The notes: generated by a model from the letters alone, not told the origin. A DNA stretch of 64,000 nucleotides from Branchiostoma floridae (GCF_000003815.2 NC_049997.1:6287204-6351203), one strand, 5' to 3'. Positions 1 to 11,392 are shown, numbered from the stretch's first letter. Numbers and translations: made by a program.

Positions 1-255
1 TCTTCAAGCACTAGAGTTACCAACGTTAACCTAAGGATTGACTTATTCAAAAATTCGTATTTTCCCGGACCTATATCGAAGAGTTAAATTTGTTATCCCC
101 AAGAACAGTAGGAGGATCGTCCCAGGATAGCTTTAAAGATCACTTCAGATAGATGTGCAAAAGTTAGGTGTGATAGGTCGTTCAGCTGCTACCGCGCCGC
201 GTGCCTGCGAAGCTGGTGTGTTACGCAGAATGGCGGTTATACCTAATCTCCAAGC
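1..255 (+). mobile_element. Non-LTR retrotransposon 3' fragment (copy 1, cut by window edge)
   Basis: This stretch is a diverged copy of 3131-3380; both share blocks such as gtgcaaaagttaggtgtgat and cgcgtgcctgcgaagctggt. In copy 2 the shared region translates as the end of a non-LTR reverse-transcriptase ORF. It contains the pattern of Arg/Asp, 'FKNSYF', 'W' and a final 'SLDSFKERL' typical of LINE ORF2 C-termini. This copy is more damaged, with no open frame across it. The 5' part lies outside the window. Confidence 0.6.
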
Positions 256-429
256 ATATCTTGCTGTGACATAATACAGTAACGTAAGCTTGGGAATATG
301 TTTAGTCTTCCTTCCAAGCAGAGGTTGAGTCGCGTAGATAGTAGTAGTCGGAAAGATTTCCGACTACTTCAGACCAGAGAATTGCAATATGGATCAACAC
401 ACGAATCTGTTTCTGTAGAGGAGATGTCA

Positions 430-804
430 CTTCCCAGCAGGGCTCTAGCCAGCTCGAAATTTTTTTCCGTCAGCCAATTCCCATTGTCGCGAAAATCGCG
501 AAAACACTCTTCCATGACTTAGAAAGACTGAACTGAGACCTTGAAAAACGGGTTTTTAATGAGATTATCGTATGCTAAAGGGCGCCGACACACATTGTCA
601 ACAATACTGATAACAATAGCAAAACAAATAGTGTGTGGCTTTTACGGCCGTGGACGGCGTCCCCAAGCCGCCTGTAGCTTCAACCAAGCCGGATTTTTGT
701 GCGTCACGGTTGACGGATTGGTTTTAAAATTTTTCCGTCACACGCAGCAAATTTCCGTGTCAATTGACGGAAAAACGGACGCTGGCTAGAGCCCTGCTTC
801 CCAG
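430..804. mobile_element. hAT-type MITE, copy 1 (element 438-796)
   Basis: A 359-bp non-coding element has inverted ends CAGGGCTCTAGCCAGC / GCTGGCTAGAGCCCTG. It is flanked by a perfect 8-bp target duplication CTTCCCAG (430-437 and 797-804), the size made by hAT transposases. A second member lies at 42011-42350. Short ORFs across it are accidental. Confidence 0.9.
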
Positions 805-1019
805 ATATGACCTTACGATTTTTCTTTCACAGGTGCTTCATCCAAGACATCTGCTCGATTCAAACAGATGTATTCAGTTTTCAGCTGAGAGTCAAAGTAG
901 CACATATAGCAATAATCATAGCATGTTCTTCGGAAGACGTCATATAGCTGAACATCTGAAAATAAGTATATATGAGCTGGTTGTTATTTTTGCTGACTAG
1001 CAGCTGAACTTGTGTATAT

Positions 1020-1183
1020 GAGGGGGTGTCATGCTTAGTGCGGGCGGGGCCGGGAGGGGGGGGATTGTTTCGGAGAAAAGATGACGTGATTTCCTGTTGA
1101 CCCAGGTTATATGCCGCCGATCGGGCGCTGGGACCAGTCGGAGCTGAGTTGGGCACGGCACAGGTGTGGGAAGAGCTGATTAG
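1020..1183 (+). promoter_or_regulatory. Possible promoter / 5' UTR exon of NINJ-A
   Basis: A locally GC-rich block ends in a good splice donor (gattag|gtaggt at 1183/1184). The first NINJ-A coding exon is preceded by an acceptor (ttccacacag at 2450-2459), so at least one upstream non-coding exon is expected, and this is the best candidate. There is no direct evidence for a transcription start here. Confidence 0.25.
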
Positions 1184-1691
1184 GTAGGTATACTCTCATA
1201 TTTAAGAAAGAGTATGTTCTTGTAGCTGTATGTATACTCATTGAGGGGCCTTCAGTATATTCTGAGCTCTAAACGCCGCCATTTATATTCTCCAAGCAAA
1301 GGGTCGCGAAGATTAGTAGCGGTCGGGATTTTCACCTCCTGAAGATAAAGCTAATGGCACAACCCGCCGTACGTGCAATTTGTCCGTACGTCACGTATTT
1401 CTGAAAACGTTCCGGCAGTACAGGACAGGCGCGTCGCTCACAAAAAGTAGCATAGTGAAAACAGTACCAACATATGCTTCCATACATATGTTGGGCGCAG
1501 CACTACAAGTTTTTTTTAACAATAACAAATTACAAACAGAGAGTCACTGCACGGTGTCACATCTTCTTCTTCTTTGTCTTGTTTATCTTCGCACGGAAAC
1601 CGAATCAGCAGGAATCAAGCAGAACCAGCCAGAATGAATTATTTGCAAAATTCGTGCCACATTCGGGCCAATTCGGGTGGGAATTCCAAAT

Positions 1692-2155
1692 GGGCCTTTC
1701 ACACGGGAAGGATTGAGCCAGAATGCCGTTAGAATGAACATTCTTTTCTATTCCTGTGCATTCGTAGTGTATTCTAGACATTCCAACTACATTCCAGATA
1801 TTCTTTCGGTCACATTCGGACAGGATTCGAGATGGCTTGCCGTTTCGATTCTTTATCGAATGAGATAAGAATGCTTAGAATAATGTTGGAATGCCGCAGA
1901 ATGCGGTAAGACTGCAGTTAGAATAGTTAGAATCCACTTAGAATCCACTCTGAATGCCATTTTATATTTCTCCACTTCGAAAGCACCTCGACAGTTTTTA
2001 ACATGTCAAAAACTTTCGGACTATCCAAAAGAACGGGCACAAATAGCGGAATTGCAGTTAGAACACACTACAATTTGCCAGGAATTGCAAGGAATGGAAA
2101 AGAATTTTCATTCCGACGGCATTCCGGCTCATTCGTGCCCTTGTGTGAAGGGGGC
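1692..2155. mobile_element. TIR element / MITE rich in GAATG motifs
   Basis: The ends are inverted copies: gggcctttcacac with pagaatgccgttagaatg-like sequence on the left, and cattccgacggcattccgg running to gtgtgaaggggg on the right. The interior is dominated by GAATG/CATTC motifs and makes secondary structure but no protein. The ends resemble those of some PIF/Harbinger MITEs, but I could not define a target duplication, so the class is open. Confidence 0.55.
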
Positions 2156-2489
2156 TTTAACCTCTAACTGCCCAATCGGGGAGTCGCCGAGGGGCTGCGT
2201 TTTACGGCAAATGGGCCATTACCGTGATTACGGCGGTAAAGACCTCGAATGTCGGGGCTTGAGCAATGTTGCCCGGCAGCTAGTTCCACTCGACGATTGT
2301 GCGAGAAACAAAACAAAATTTTAGATCTAGAGTCTCTTTTTGCTATAATCAACTTATATTCAAATACGCGACTTCCTCTGGTTCTGCGTTGGGCTGGGTT
2401 AAGGTACTGACATCAAGGCGCCAAGCATCATTTTTAAAATCTTACTTCTTCCACACAGGAATATCAATTGAACAAACTGGGCTCCAAGT

Positions 2490-4350
2490 ATGGCAGAAGC
2501 TGTGGATGATTCACCAGATGAGGGAATAGCCGTTAAGTTAAAACGGATTCCCAAAGAGCTTGCTGTGACTGAGGATGAAACCATTGAGCTGGTAAAAGAG
2601 GAGGCAATAGCAGAAGCTGAGAAAAGGCTTAGGGATCTGCTGACAAGAACAACAGGGAGGAGCCTCTCTAGAGTTGAACAGGTGAGAAACATACAGCGTA
2701 AAGGTGGTGATAGGCTTTCCAGTATCGTGCCCTTAAGGCCTCAAAAACGACTATTTTTACTTTCTGTCTGTTCGTTGTATGTGACACTGTTATTTAAAAT
2801 ACGTTTCAAACCTTGAGTGCAGTGCCACATTCTCCTTGTCTGTCTGTAAAAAAAATCTATATCTCTAACTGTAACTCTCTTTCTCTCTCCCATTCTCCTT
2901 GCGAAAGTCGCTGCACTTTTGTCGTGTCAATAAATATTTCATTGCTTCAATTTTCCGCAGTCTACTCCAGAGGCAGACCAGCCTGACACCGGACTGGACA
3001 AGCACACCTTCACCCAGACAAGAGCCATGGCGCAAGGCTTCATGGACATGGCACTGTTGGTGGCAAACGCTGGCCAGCTCAGGCTGGTCTTGACTGAGGT
3101 CAGTGATAAAGAGTTTAACTCATCTCATGCCTTCAAGTACCAGAGTTACCATCCTAGGATTGATGTGTTCAAAAATTCGTATTTTCTCAGAACTATCATA
3201 GAGTGGGTTCTGTCACCAAGCACAGTAGGGACATCTTCTCTAGATAGTTTTAAAGAACGCTTGCAGATACATGTGCAAAAGTTAGGTGTGATAGGTCGTT
3301 CCGTGTAGTATAACCAGCTGCTGCCGCGCCGCGTGCCTGCGAAGCTGGTGTGTTACGCCGAAAGGCGGATATACCGGCTATATAGATACAGACACAGCTT
3401 CCGAGAAAAGAAGAGTTTGCAATGAAAGGTTGTTATTTGTCCCTTTGTTCTATTTGAAGAGTTATCCTCGTCGCATAGAATTCCTTTCGAATGATCGAAT
3501 TGTATATTTAATGTATATCTGTTGTGGGTGTCATAACTTATACATTTTGAGCAAAATATTGTAAAGTATTATTTGTTTATTTAGTATTTTCACATTGACA
3601 CTGTTTAGACGTGACATCTTTTTACCGATTGTAAGAATCACAATTCAGCCATTTGTGCTGCAATAGTTTTTTTTAATCGAATTTATCTCTGCTCTCTCTC
3701 TCTCTCTCTTCCGCCTCTCTCTGCTATGCTCTCTCTCTCTCTCTGCTCTTCTCTCCCTCTGCTATGCCCTCTCTCTCTCTGTCTGCCCTCTCACTCTCTC
3801 TCTCTCTTCCGCCTCCCCCTCTCTTTCTCTCTCTTCCGCCTCTCTCCCCGTCTCCCTCTGCTATGCTCTCTCTCTCTCTCTCTCTGCTCTTCTCTCCCTC
3901 TGCTATGCCCTCTCTCTCTCTCTCTGCCTCTCTCTCTCTCTCTCTCTCTACTCTCTTCCGCCTCTCTCACCCCTCTCCCTCTGCTATGCCCCCCCCTCTC
4001 TGCTCTCTCTCTCTGCTCTTCTCTCCCTCTGCTATGCCCTCTCTCTCCCTCTGCTATGTTCTCTCTCTCTCTCTGTCTGCCCTCTCTCTCTCTCTCTCTC
4101 TTCCGTCTCTCTCCCCGTCTCTCTCTGCTATGCTCTCTCTCTCTCTGCTCTTCTCTCCCTCTGCTATGCCCTCTCTCTCCCTCTGCTATGTTCTCTCTCT
4201 CTCTCTGTCTGCCCCCTCTCTCTCTCTCTCTTCCGCCTCTCTCCCCGTCTCCCTCTGCTATGCCCTCTCTCTCTCTCTCTCTTCCGCCTCTCTCCCCGTC
4301 TCCCTCTGCTATGCTCTCTCTCTCTTCCCTCCCTCTGCTATGCCCTCTCT

Positions 4351-4386
<36 letters not shown>

Positions 4387-7300
4387 GTCTGCCCTCTCTC
4401 TCTCTCTCTCTTCCGCCTCTCTCCCCGTCTCTCTCTGCTATGCCCTCTCTCTCTCTCTCTCTGCTCTTTCTCTCTTCCGCCTCTCCCCCCCTCTATCTCT
4501 CCCTCTGCTCTCTCTTTCTTTATCTGGAGTGATTTAATGTGGGCATCATACTTTCAGAGGGAGTCTGGGAATAATCGAATCTTCATGGCAGACTTTGTCA
4601 TCGCCCTGCTGGTGGCTTCCATCGTTGTGCAAATTTTGGTGGGAGTCCTGCTATATATCAAGTCCCGCCAGAACATAAACAATCTGAAACATCACAAATG
4701 CATCGATATGTAAGTATTTATGAATAAGTACTTATAGTATAGGATATGTCTAGTCTGCCCGTCTGCACTGCAGCCACGTGCACATCAAAACACCAAACGT
4801 CTAGGGCGTACTGGACACCCCAAAAAAGGCCCAAACTCTGTTATTCCAAACACTTAGAAAAAATCTCTTACCTTGATATCCAGGTCCAAGTTTCAACAAA
4901 AAAAAGCTTTAATTACTGTTACATGTACTTTTATCAACGGCACCACGGCCATCTCTGTTGGCTAAGAGTAGAGTCTCTAAGTCTGTGTCTTATGCTGACC
5001 TTTGCCCTTTAGAAATTTGACCCACTTTCCTGACGCGCACTGATCATCGGGATGCGTGACGTCAGGATTGGGTCAAAGGTTATGAGAAGTCGATACCTAC
5101 CGCCGTCCCGTTTCAATCTTGCGTTGTACTTTCAGGGTCAACAACATGACTACAGGGTTGGTGATGATCATCACTGTCCTGAACGTCTTCATCTCGGCTT
5201 TCGCCATCGTGGATAATTCACACCCATTACCAAGTCCGCAGGCGACTCAAGCGGCTGCTGGGCAACCAGTTCTTCCCACGGTCGGCCCTACCACCAGTAC
5301 TCTTGGTAAAGTCCAGCTGACGAAACCCCGTCTGCTTTCGTTTCTCTTTGCTTTCTTCTTGTAAATTCTACGCACGTTATTGTTGCTGACATAGTTATGT
5401 TCACTTTGTCTCTCCGCCACTGCTATATTTAATCCAGTGTCTAGGTTTTTAAACTAAATGTGATTATGTATGTTTGTGAATTATAACAACTTTTAAGATT
5501 TTACGAAATGTAATTCTTTGGCACATTTCATGTGGCATTTATAATGTCATTTGCCATGCCAAGAACCAATAAAGCTGAATCTGAATCTTTGATCATTTGT
5601 AACGCAAAAATCTTTGATTTGTCATATTGTCATATTTGTCATAGAGAACCCTTAGAGTTCGTCAGGCCAGAAAGGAACAATGTAGTTCCATTTTAGGCAG
5701 TTTTAGTAACTCGTCAGTCTTTCTGGACTGTTGGACCTCTAGAAGTCTGGTGTTGTGTTTATTCCATGTAACGGCAGGCTAATAATCTTTGAAATCTTTT
5801 TGTAACGCGAAGATCTTTGATTTGTAACTCGCCAGCCCTTCTGGACTCCTGAATATCTAGAAGTCTGGAGTTGTGACTATTCCATGTAACGTGCGGCTGA
5901 CAATCTTTGAAAAATCTTCGAATTCAGTTCAAGTCTTTTTAATCTTTTTGGAACGCAAGATCGCTGACCTCTTTGGCCTTTGTAGGCCAGACGTCTAGTG
6001 TTGTGTTCTTGAATTTGCAAAGTCCCTTTGTATACTCGGCACAAAAAGTTTGGAATATCAACTTTGGCTGATCATATTTCCGCTGTTTATGCATCAATTT
6101 TAATGTGTGATATATCAATAGAAAGCGTGTGTAATTTCCTTACATATGTTATCAAACTCCTTATGATTATAAATTCGTGGAACGAGCACCAGGGCTACTC
6201 ACGTCAGTGGGTCACGAAAAAAAAGTGCCCAAATTTCAATTTTTGTGTTCAACCTGCTGGTATGGGTGCGGTGTCAAGGATTCAATCTATCCTTTTTTGG
6301 CGTAATCTTTGGGATACAGAACATCCAAGTTTGTCTTTAACATCTGGTAAGAGTATATGTGTCATTTTGGCTGTTGGATGACCGAATCGAGGCGTGGATG
6401 CGGCAAGGAGAGTGCCACTCTGACTGTCGCACGGATAGAGCGTAACAGCGCGTAGGGCTTGGTGTGCTGTATGTATGGCTGCCACAGGAAAAACAAGGTT
6501 TAGCATCTTCCCAGTCAAGACAGCCTCAATACTGTGAGATACAGGGACACCATTCTCCATGCAGTCGCAATGTNNNNNNNNNNNNNNNNNNNNNNNNNNN
6601 NNNNNNNNNNNNNNNNNNNNNNNNNNNNNNNNNNNNNNNNNNNNNNNNNNNNNNNNNNNNNNNNNNNNNNNNNNNNNNNNNNNNNNNNNNNNNNNNNNNN
6701 NNNNNNNNNNNNNNNNNNNNNNNNNNNNNNNNNNNNNNNNNNATGGAGAATGGTGTACCTGTATCTACAAATCATTGAGACTGTCTTGTCTGGGAAGATG
6801 CTAAACCTTGTTTTTCCTGTGGTAGCCTTACATACACCACACCAAGCGCTACGCGCTGTTACGCTCTATCCGTGCGACAGTCGGCGTGGCATTCTCCTTG
6901 CCGCATCCACGCCTCGATTCGGTCATCCAACAGTCAAAATGACACATATACTCTTACCAAATGTTAAAGACAAACTTGGATGTTCTGTATACCAAAGATT
7001 ACGTAAAAAAAGGATAAATTGAATCCTTGACACCCACACCCATGCCAGCAGGATGATACAGTGTTGAACACAAAAATTGAAATTTGGGCACTTTTTTTTC
7101 GTGACCCACTGACGTAAGTAGCCCTGGTGCTCGTTTCATGAAATTATAATCATAAGGAGTTTGATACCATATGAAAGGAAATCACACACGCTTTCTATTG
7201 ATATATCACACATTAAAATTGATGCAAAAACAGCGGAAATATGATCAGTCAAAGTTGATATTCCAAACTTTTTGTGCCGAGTTTAGTTTCCTTACTCGAC

Positions 7301-7817
7301 TCAATTCTGAGTAGTTCAGTTCAGTTTATTTATTTATCCAGGAAAATACATCGCCTACTGGCGTTTTTCAATACCTCCTGGGGGGCCGGGAGACCCCAAC
7401 ATAAAATAACACAAAATCACAACAACTGAATCAAAATTGAAATCAAAGGTCAAACTTAGATAACTAAACTTCAGGTGTCAACTATTTACAATACAAATAA
7501 CTCAAGATAACTTAATACAATAATGGTAATAATAACAATAATAACACATTCAGGCAGGGGATCAAGTAATGAAAAGTGGAATAAAATGTGGAATTTGCAT
7601 ATCAATGTGTCGCTGGTCGGGCAGTGTTTGTTACAAAGTAGATTAGGATGTATTTCACTTGAAACTGTCAGTGAAGGGTCGATTATTTATTCTGCATACC
7701 GATGACTTTATTTCTAACGCCTAGCTTATTTCTTTCACAGCACACACCACACCGATGATGCCGACCACAAACGTTACCACTTCAACCTGCGTATGCCCGG
7801 CTTGCCCAACGGATTAA
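2490..7817 (+). CDS. Ninjurin-family membrane protein, copy A
   Basis: Ninjurins are small double-pass plasma-membrane proteins. Vertebrate NINJ1 oligomerises to rupture the plasma membrane in lytic death and was first described as an adhesion molecule. Exons are 2490-2681, 2961-3098, 4558-4709, 5136-5305 and 7741-7817, with phases 0, 0, 2 and 1 that all join in frame (about 242 aa). Exon 1 encodes a charged, Glu/Lys-rich N-terminus. Exon 2 carries the family's amphipathic-helix signature (MAQGFMDMALLVANAGQL). Exon 3 holds membrane segment 1 (ALLVASIVVQILVGVLLYI) followed by KSR, and exon 4 membrane segment 2 (GLVMIITVLNVFISAFAIV). Exon 5 ends CVCPACPTD-stop, matching the tail of copy B, which is why I prefer it over reading exon 4 through to a stop at 5362. 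The N-terminus is longer than in vertebrate ninjurins (about 140-150 aa), and assignment of exon 1 is the least certain part. Introns contain a LINE fragment, a pyrimidine tract and a fold-back element. Confidence 0.85.
3100..3385 (+). mobile_element. Non-LTR retrotransposon 3' fragment (copy 2) in NINJ-A intron 2
   Basis: The frame from about 3108 reads through an RT C-terminal tail (…FKNSYFLRTIIEW…SLDSFKERL…) to a stop near 3306. It is followed by the same 3' sequence as copy 1 at 1-255. It sits almost directly against the exon 2 donor (3099), in the same orientation as the gene. It is a 5'-truncated insertion typical of LINEs. Confidence 0.65.
3690..4525. repeat. Long polypyrimidine (CT-rich) tract
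   Basis: About 830 bp are almost purely C/T on the plus strand. The tract is built from CT runs and recurring blocks such as ccctctgctatgccctctct and cttccgcctctctccccgtc. It lies in NINJ-A intron 2, just upstream of the exon 3 acceptor. Open frames across it (Ser/Leu-rich) are artefacts of the composition. Such tracts can form triplex (H-) DNA. Confidence 0.95.
5568..5573 (+). terminator. AATAAA polyadenylation-type signal
   Basis: AATAAA followed by gctgaatctgaatct lies about 200 bp after the exon 4 read-through stop. It could end a short NINJ-A isoform, but the sequence also looks like the tail of a LINE/SINE 3' end, so its role is uncertain. Confidence 0.3.
5585..6015. repeat. Imperfect tandem repeat in NINJ-A intron 4
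   Basis: Blocks recur about three times: aacgc(a/g)aa(g/a)atctttgatttgt, ttctggact followed by tctagaagtctgg(t/a)gttgtg, and attccatgtaacg. No coding content is seen. Confidence 0.6.
6034..7282. mobile_element. Fold-back element with 540-bp inverted arms around a gap
   Basis: The left arm 6034-6573 and right arm 6743-7282 are reverse complements over their whole length with modest divergence, and both are 540 bp. The outer ends are ACTCGGCACAAAAAGTTTGG and its complement. The central 169 N suggest the assembly failed at the hairpin loop. No transposase is visible in the arms and no convincing target duplication was found. It lies in NINJ-A intron 4. Confidence 0.85.
6574..6742. other. Assembly gap (169 N)
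   Basis: Run of N at the centre of the fold-back element; its length is not a round default, so it was probably estimated. Confidence 1.
7317..7520 (-). mobile_element. Retroposon tail, antisense
   Basis: On the minus strand this region ends with a run giving ttcctggataaataaata and ctgaactgaa, the kind of short-repeat tail that closes LINE and SINE copies. No coding sequence was recognised. Confidence 0.35.
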
Positions 7818-8184
7818 CCTGTGACTAGGTTGACAGCTGAAGGCATTCAAAAGCATGGCAACATCGGTATAAAGTTGAACTGTGAAAACATCCCATGTAC
7901 TTTAGCCGTTGTGTTTATAATATAAAAAAAAACAACTATTCGTTCTACGGTCACGAAAGAAAAGAGCCACCAAATTCCACCCAAATTTCTTCAAATCCAT
8001 TGACAACATGAAAAATATTTTCCTTTTAACATCACAAAAGTAACCCACACATAATAGAAAAGGTGGGATCTTTCGTCTGCCACTGTCTCCGAAAAAGAAG
8101 TCAAACCCAATAACCCAGAATCAAGAGTTAGCTTTTAGACTAGAGTAAACACTTGTTATATTGTTTTTACACTGTTTGAATCTC

Positions 8185-8300
8185 TCATGTTTAGTCTGTG
8201 TAACACAAACTCCGCTGTCCAGGGCTGTAACTGGCCCCTCCCCGCGGATTGGCCGGCGGATGTTGGGCGGGCTGCTATAAGCGAGATTTAATCAGGCTAC
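8185..8300 (+). repeat. Dispersed repeat containing gggctgctataagc
   Basis: It shares tagtctgtg…aactc(c/t)gct… and gggctgctataagc(a/g)agatttaatc with 46879-46990, 47085-47190 and, inverted, 50455-50560. It is an interspersed family of unknown class. Confidence 0.55.
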
Positions 8301-8927
8301 TCTCATGTTTATCTGCAGTTGGCACTAGGGTAAGACTTTGCTTTGTTTGAAGGATTGGGATCTTGTCACATTGCCGTAGGTGTCAATTTTTGTCATAATC
8401 TCAAAAAAGGAGAATTTTTCTGTTTGTGGAGACTCTATTCCGTTTGTCTTGGTGTTTGCCTGCACTTATTACAGAGTGGTAGGATGCAAGTAATCTCCAG
8501 GCAGATCTACAGGTGGCATCAGGAGTAGGGGTGGGCACCGGTACAGAAAATTCAGGTCCAGGTCCGGTTCAGGTCCAGAGGATTAGGTCCAGGTTCGGAC
8601 CTGAACCTGATTCAGTATGACTAAAAGCAATGGTCCATTTCACTACAAACAAATCTGTTTGGTGGACTATTTGACTCACACTGGCGTTTTAGAATCATAC
8701 AACCGTAACTGCACCCTTACGATTGACAGTAAAACTTGGTAGAAATGACTATAAACTCTGTACTCTAGTTCACTCTTGTTATTATCTTCCACCTGCAAGC
8801 GCCAGAACGTGTGAATGCCTGATAAAAAGTCTGTTAATTTTCTAACCGGTCCAACATCCGGTCCACCTATTCTTTTCAGGTCCGTTTTTTCTGGACCGGT
8901 CCAATAAGAAAAACCTGTTTTGTACAG

Positions 8928-9090
8928 GTGTGACAGCGTTCTCGCCCCCCCGTGATCTCGCCCCCCCCGGGGGCGAAATCACTAGCGATCTCGCCCCCCC
9001 GGGGCGAAATCACTAGCGATCTCGCCCTCCCCGGTTAGTGATCTCGCCCCCCTACCTCGCCCCCCTTTAGCGATTTCGCCCCCCCCCCCA
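8928..9090. repeat. C-rich short tandem block, inverted partner at 10204-10303
   Basis: Units are gatctcgcccccc alternating with ggggcgaaatcactagc. The partner block carries the complement, and the outer boundary gtgtgacagcg / cgctgtcacac suggests a smaller element nested in the hAT copy. Its runs of 6-9 C or G could form quadruplexes or hairpins. Confidence 0.7.
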
Positions 9091-9943
9091 AAAAAACGGG
9101 TTTACATGATATTTTAGAAGTTGATTGGTATAAATCACACAATGCAGTTTCAAAATGATATAAGTACACGAATTTGATACATAACTCCATCCATAGTATC
9201 AATATTAACGTAAGTACATGGCAATAAGATAGTTGAACTTGTTTCAGACAAGGAGGGTTGGGTCCCTCGTATTCCCTTTATTGCATGTACCTGAGTCTCG
9301 ACATGAGATATATTTCATTTGATTCACCTGTCCTCAAGTAACCTATATATCTCCAATATGAAGTCTCTATTATGAATTGACCACAAAAGAACTATGTAAT
9401 GTCAAGGGGTATCTTCACCTTCAATATGACTGTTTTTCTAGTATTTACAAACTGGTACGTTATATGCACCTACCCTATGGATATCTTCACCTCCAATATG
9501 ACTGTTTTTCTAGAATTTAGGAACTGGTGTTTTACCCGTGTTTTTGTAGCATTTAGCAACAGGTATGTGAACTTGTGCGTAGATAGTGTTTATAATGAGA
9601 AACTATTATTCAATTGTGTTTTTCTTAGTGCTTTGGAAATGTTTTCTGCACAAGAAAGAGAATACTGTGACAAATTGAAAACATATAGCTGACGTATTCC
9701 GTACCATAGACGGTGTTGATTTATACGTTCACAATAGCATTGTTTTCTATGCCACCTCTGCCATGTCAGCTGCAAAAAAATGTCCTTTCAATGTAGTGTT
9801 TGTATCGTACCAGTCACGACGTTTTACGGTCGATCAAGGCGCCATATAGGTACCAGGTTACACATCAACTATGGTAGTTCCAGCTGCACTATAGTACCAG
9901 TTCGCGCACGTGATATGTAGTAACCAGTTGATCTCCCGTGCCG

Positions 9944-10203
9944 NNNNNNNNNNNNNNNNNNNNNNNNNNNNNNNNNNNNNNNNNNNNNNNNNNNNNNNNN
10001 NNNNNNNNNNNNNNNNNNNNNNNNNNNNNNNNNNNNNNNNNNNNNNNNNNNNNNNNNNNNNNNNNNNNNNNNNNNNNNNNNNNNNNNNNNNNNNNNNNNN
10101 NNNNNNNNNNNNNNNNNNNNNNNNNNNNNNNNNNNNNNNNNNNNNNNNNNNNNNNNNNNNNNNNNNNNNNNNNNNNNNNNNNNNNNNNNNNNNNNNNNNN
10201 NNN
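9944..10203. other. Assembly gap (260 N)
   Basis: Run of N that stops exactly at a homopolymeric G tract. Confidence 1.
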
Positions 10204-11322
10204 GGGGGGGGGGGGGGTGAAAACGGTATAGGGGGGGGGAAACGGAAGGGAGATCGCCCCCCGGGGGGGCGAGATCGCTGGGGGGGCGAGATCGCTGTCA
10301 CACCGGTACGCTGTACCGATACCCAGCCCTAATCAGGAGTTTAGCTGGCCAAGGATTGTTCTGAGCCACCGGGGATCTGCCGTCACTGAAACAGGAAGGA
10401 GCATGACTTATCGAACTTATTTGATTTAAACCTATCTGTTTTAAGATAGTATTGTTGTTGATTTTAAGAATACAAATCTCGTCATCAGTGCGTTTAAATG
10501 TAAAGCCGTGATGTGCCTAAGCCAAACATTTTAACTGTAAAAGTATGCAATTCAGCCTGTGGCTGCTATATACTTTTGGCCTGATCATGTTGATAAAATA
10601 AAACCATTCATTCATTCAGTTCTATTCAATACTGCTGTTACTGTTACTGCCCCTTCCTGTGGCCATACTAACAACAATGATGATAATCTTTATTGCATAT
10701 TCATGCCCGGCCGTGGGCTAAATGCACAAAAGGACCACACGTGGTCTTATGGTCAATCTAAACTTATGCAATGATTTTAAACTATGCTAAATGGAAAGGG
10801 AACTAATAAGGCACTATGTGTTACAATCGCTAATGGCTGCATCTAATGTGTTCTTCTCTCTTTTCATACTACAACAATAAGAAGATTTGTGGTGCTAATA
10901 CTTTAACGATCAATTCATATTTTTATTAGGACAAATTTAATTATCGTCTGCTCGGCGAGCACAACATTATTGAATAGAAATGCTCCAAGGAAAGCAGGTG
11001 TAGTCTATGTTTTAACTTCAAATGAGCATGGATTCGGTTAGTAAAATGCTCCCTTTCGACATTGTTTCTTCATTTTTCTTATTGTCATTCTCTGAAAACT
11101 ACGTCAGTTTAACTGCATGTATACAAAATGAGTTCAATTATTTGCTATAAGGTATGTGTTGAGTGTTCTTTTATATCTTTTTGCATTTTGCGACTTGCAG
11201 TCGCAAAATGCCTTCTGGCCAGTGTAGTCGCCGTTGTGATGTTGTGATGTTGAGATGAACGGACCTGTTCAATCCATGCTAAACATTTGTATACCTGTTA
11301 AAACAGGTATTTCTTCGACATG

Positions 11323-11392
11323 TTCGCACTAGCGCAGTGGTAAAGTTTACGCATTTTAAACCAATGCACCCGGTTCGAATCCGGGGAGGTAG
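11323..11392 (+). other. tRNA-like sequence (pseudo-tRNA or SINE head)
   Basis: An A-box-like TAGCGCAGTGG and a B-box GGTTCGAATCC are present at tRNA spacing. There is a perfect 5-bp T stem (cccgg/ccggg) and an anticodon stem gcatt/aatgc, followed by a T-run that would stop RNA polymerase III. The acceptor and D stems do not pair well, so a working tRNA is unlikely. Confidence 0.4.

Larger units (their letters stand above)
8518..10339. mobile_element. hAT-type element with 8-bp TSD and gapped interior (element 8526-10331)
   Basis: Terminal inverted repeats are TAGGGGTGGGCACCGGTACA on the left and, inverted, TAGGGCTGGGTATCGGTACA on the right. The element is flanked by a perfect 8-bp duplication ATCAGGAG (8518-8525 and 10332-10339). 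Inside are cytosine-rich inverted blocks (8928-9090 and 10204-10303) built from (g)cgatctcgccccccc, and a 260-N gap. No transposase is seen, so the visible part is non-autonomous. Confidence 0.9.

Noticed and set aside
541..789. ORFs MKNGFLMRL… and the similar one at 42121-42321 as a small conserved gene
   Set aside because: Both are within copies of the same hAT MITE, and conservation is due to shared element ancestry; frames differ by indels.
881..1156. 91-codon minus ORF (MPNSAPTGPSARSAAY…)
   Set aside because: No recognisable domain; it lies over a GC-rich block more likely to be a plus-strand promoter or 5' UTR.
3726..4537. ORFs of 257-268 codons rich in Ser/Leu/Pro
   Set aside because: They lie entirely in the pyrimidine tract; absence of stops follows from the composition (no A or G to make stop codons), and there is no intron-exon context.
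6282..7022. ORFs conserved between 6282-6560 and 6874-7022
   Set aside because: They are the two arms of the fold-back element read in the same sense; no domain recognised and the gap interrupts them.
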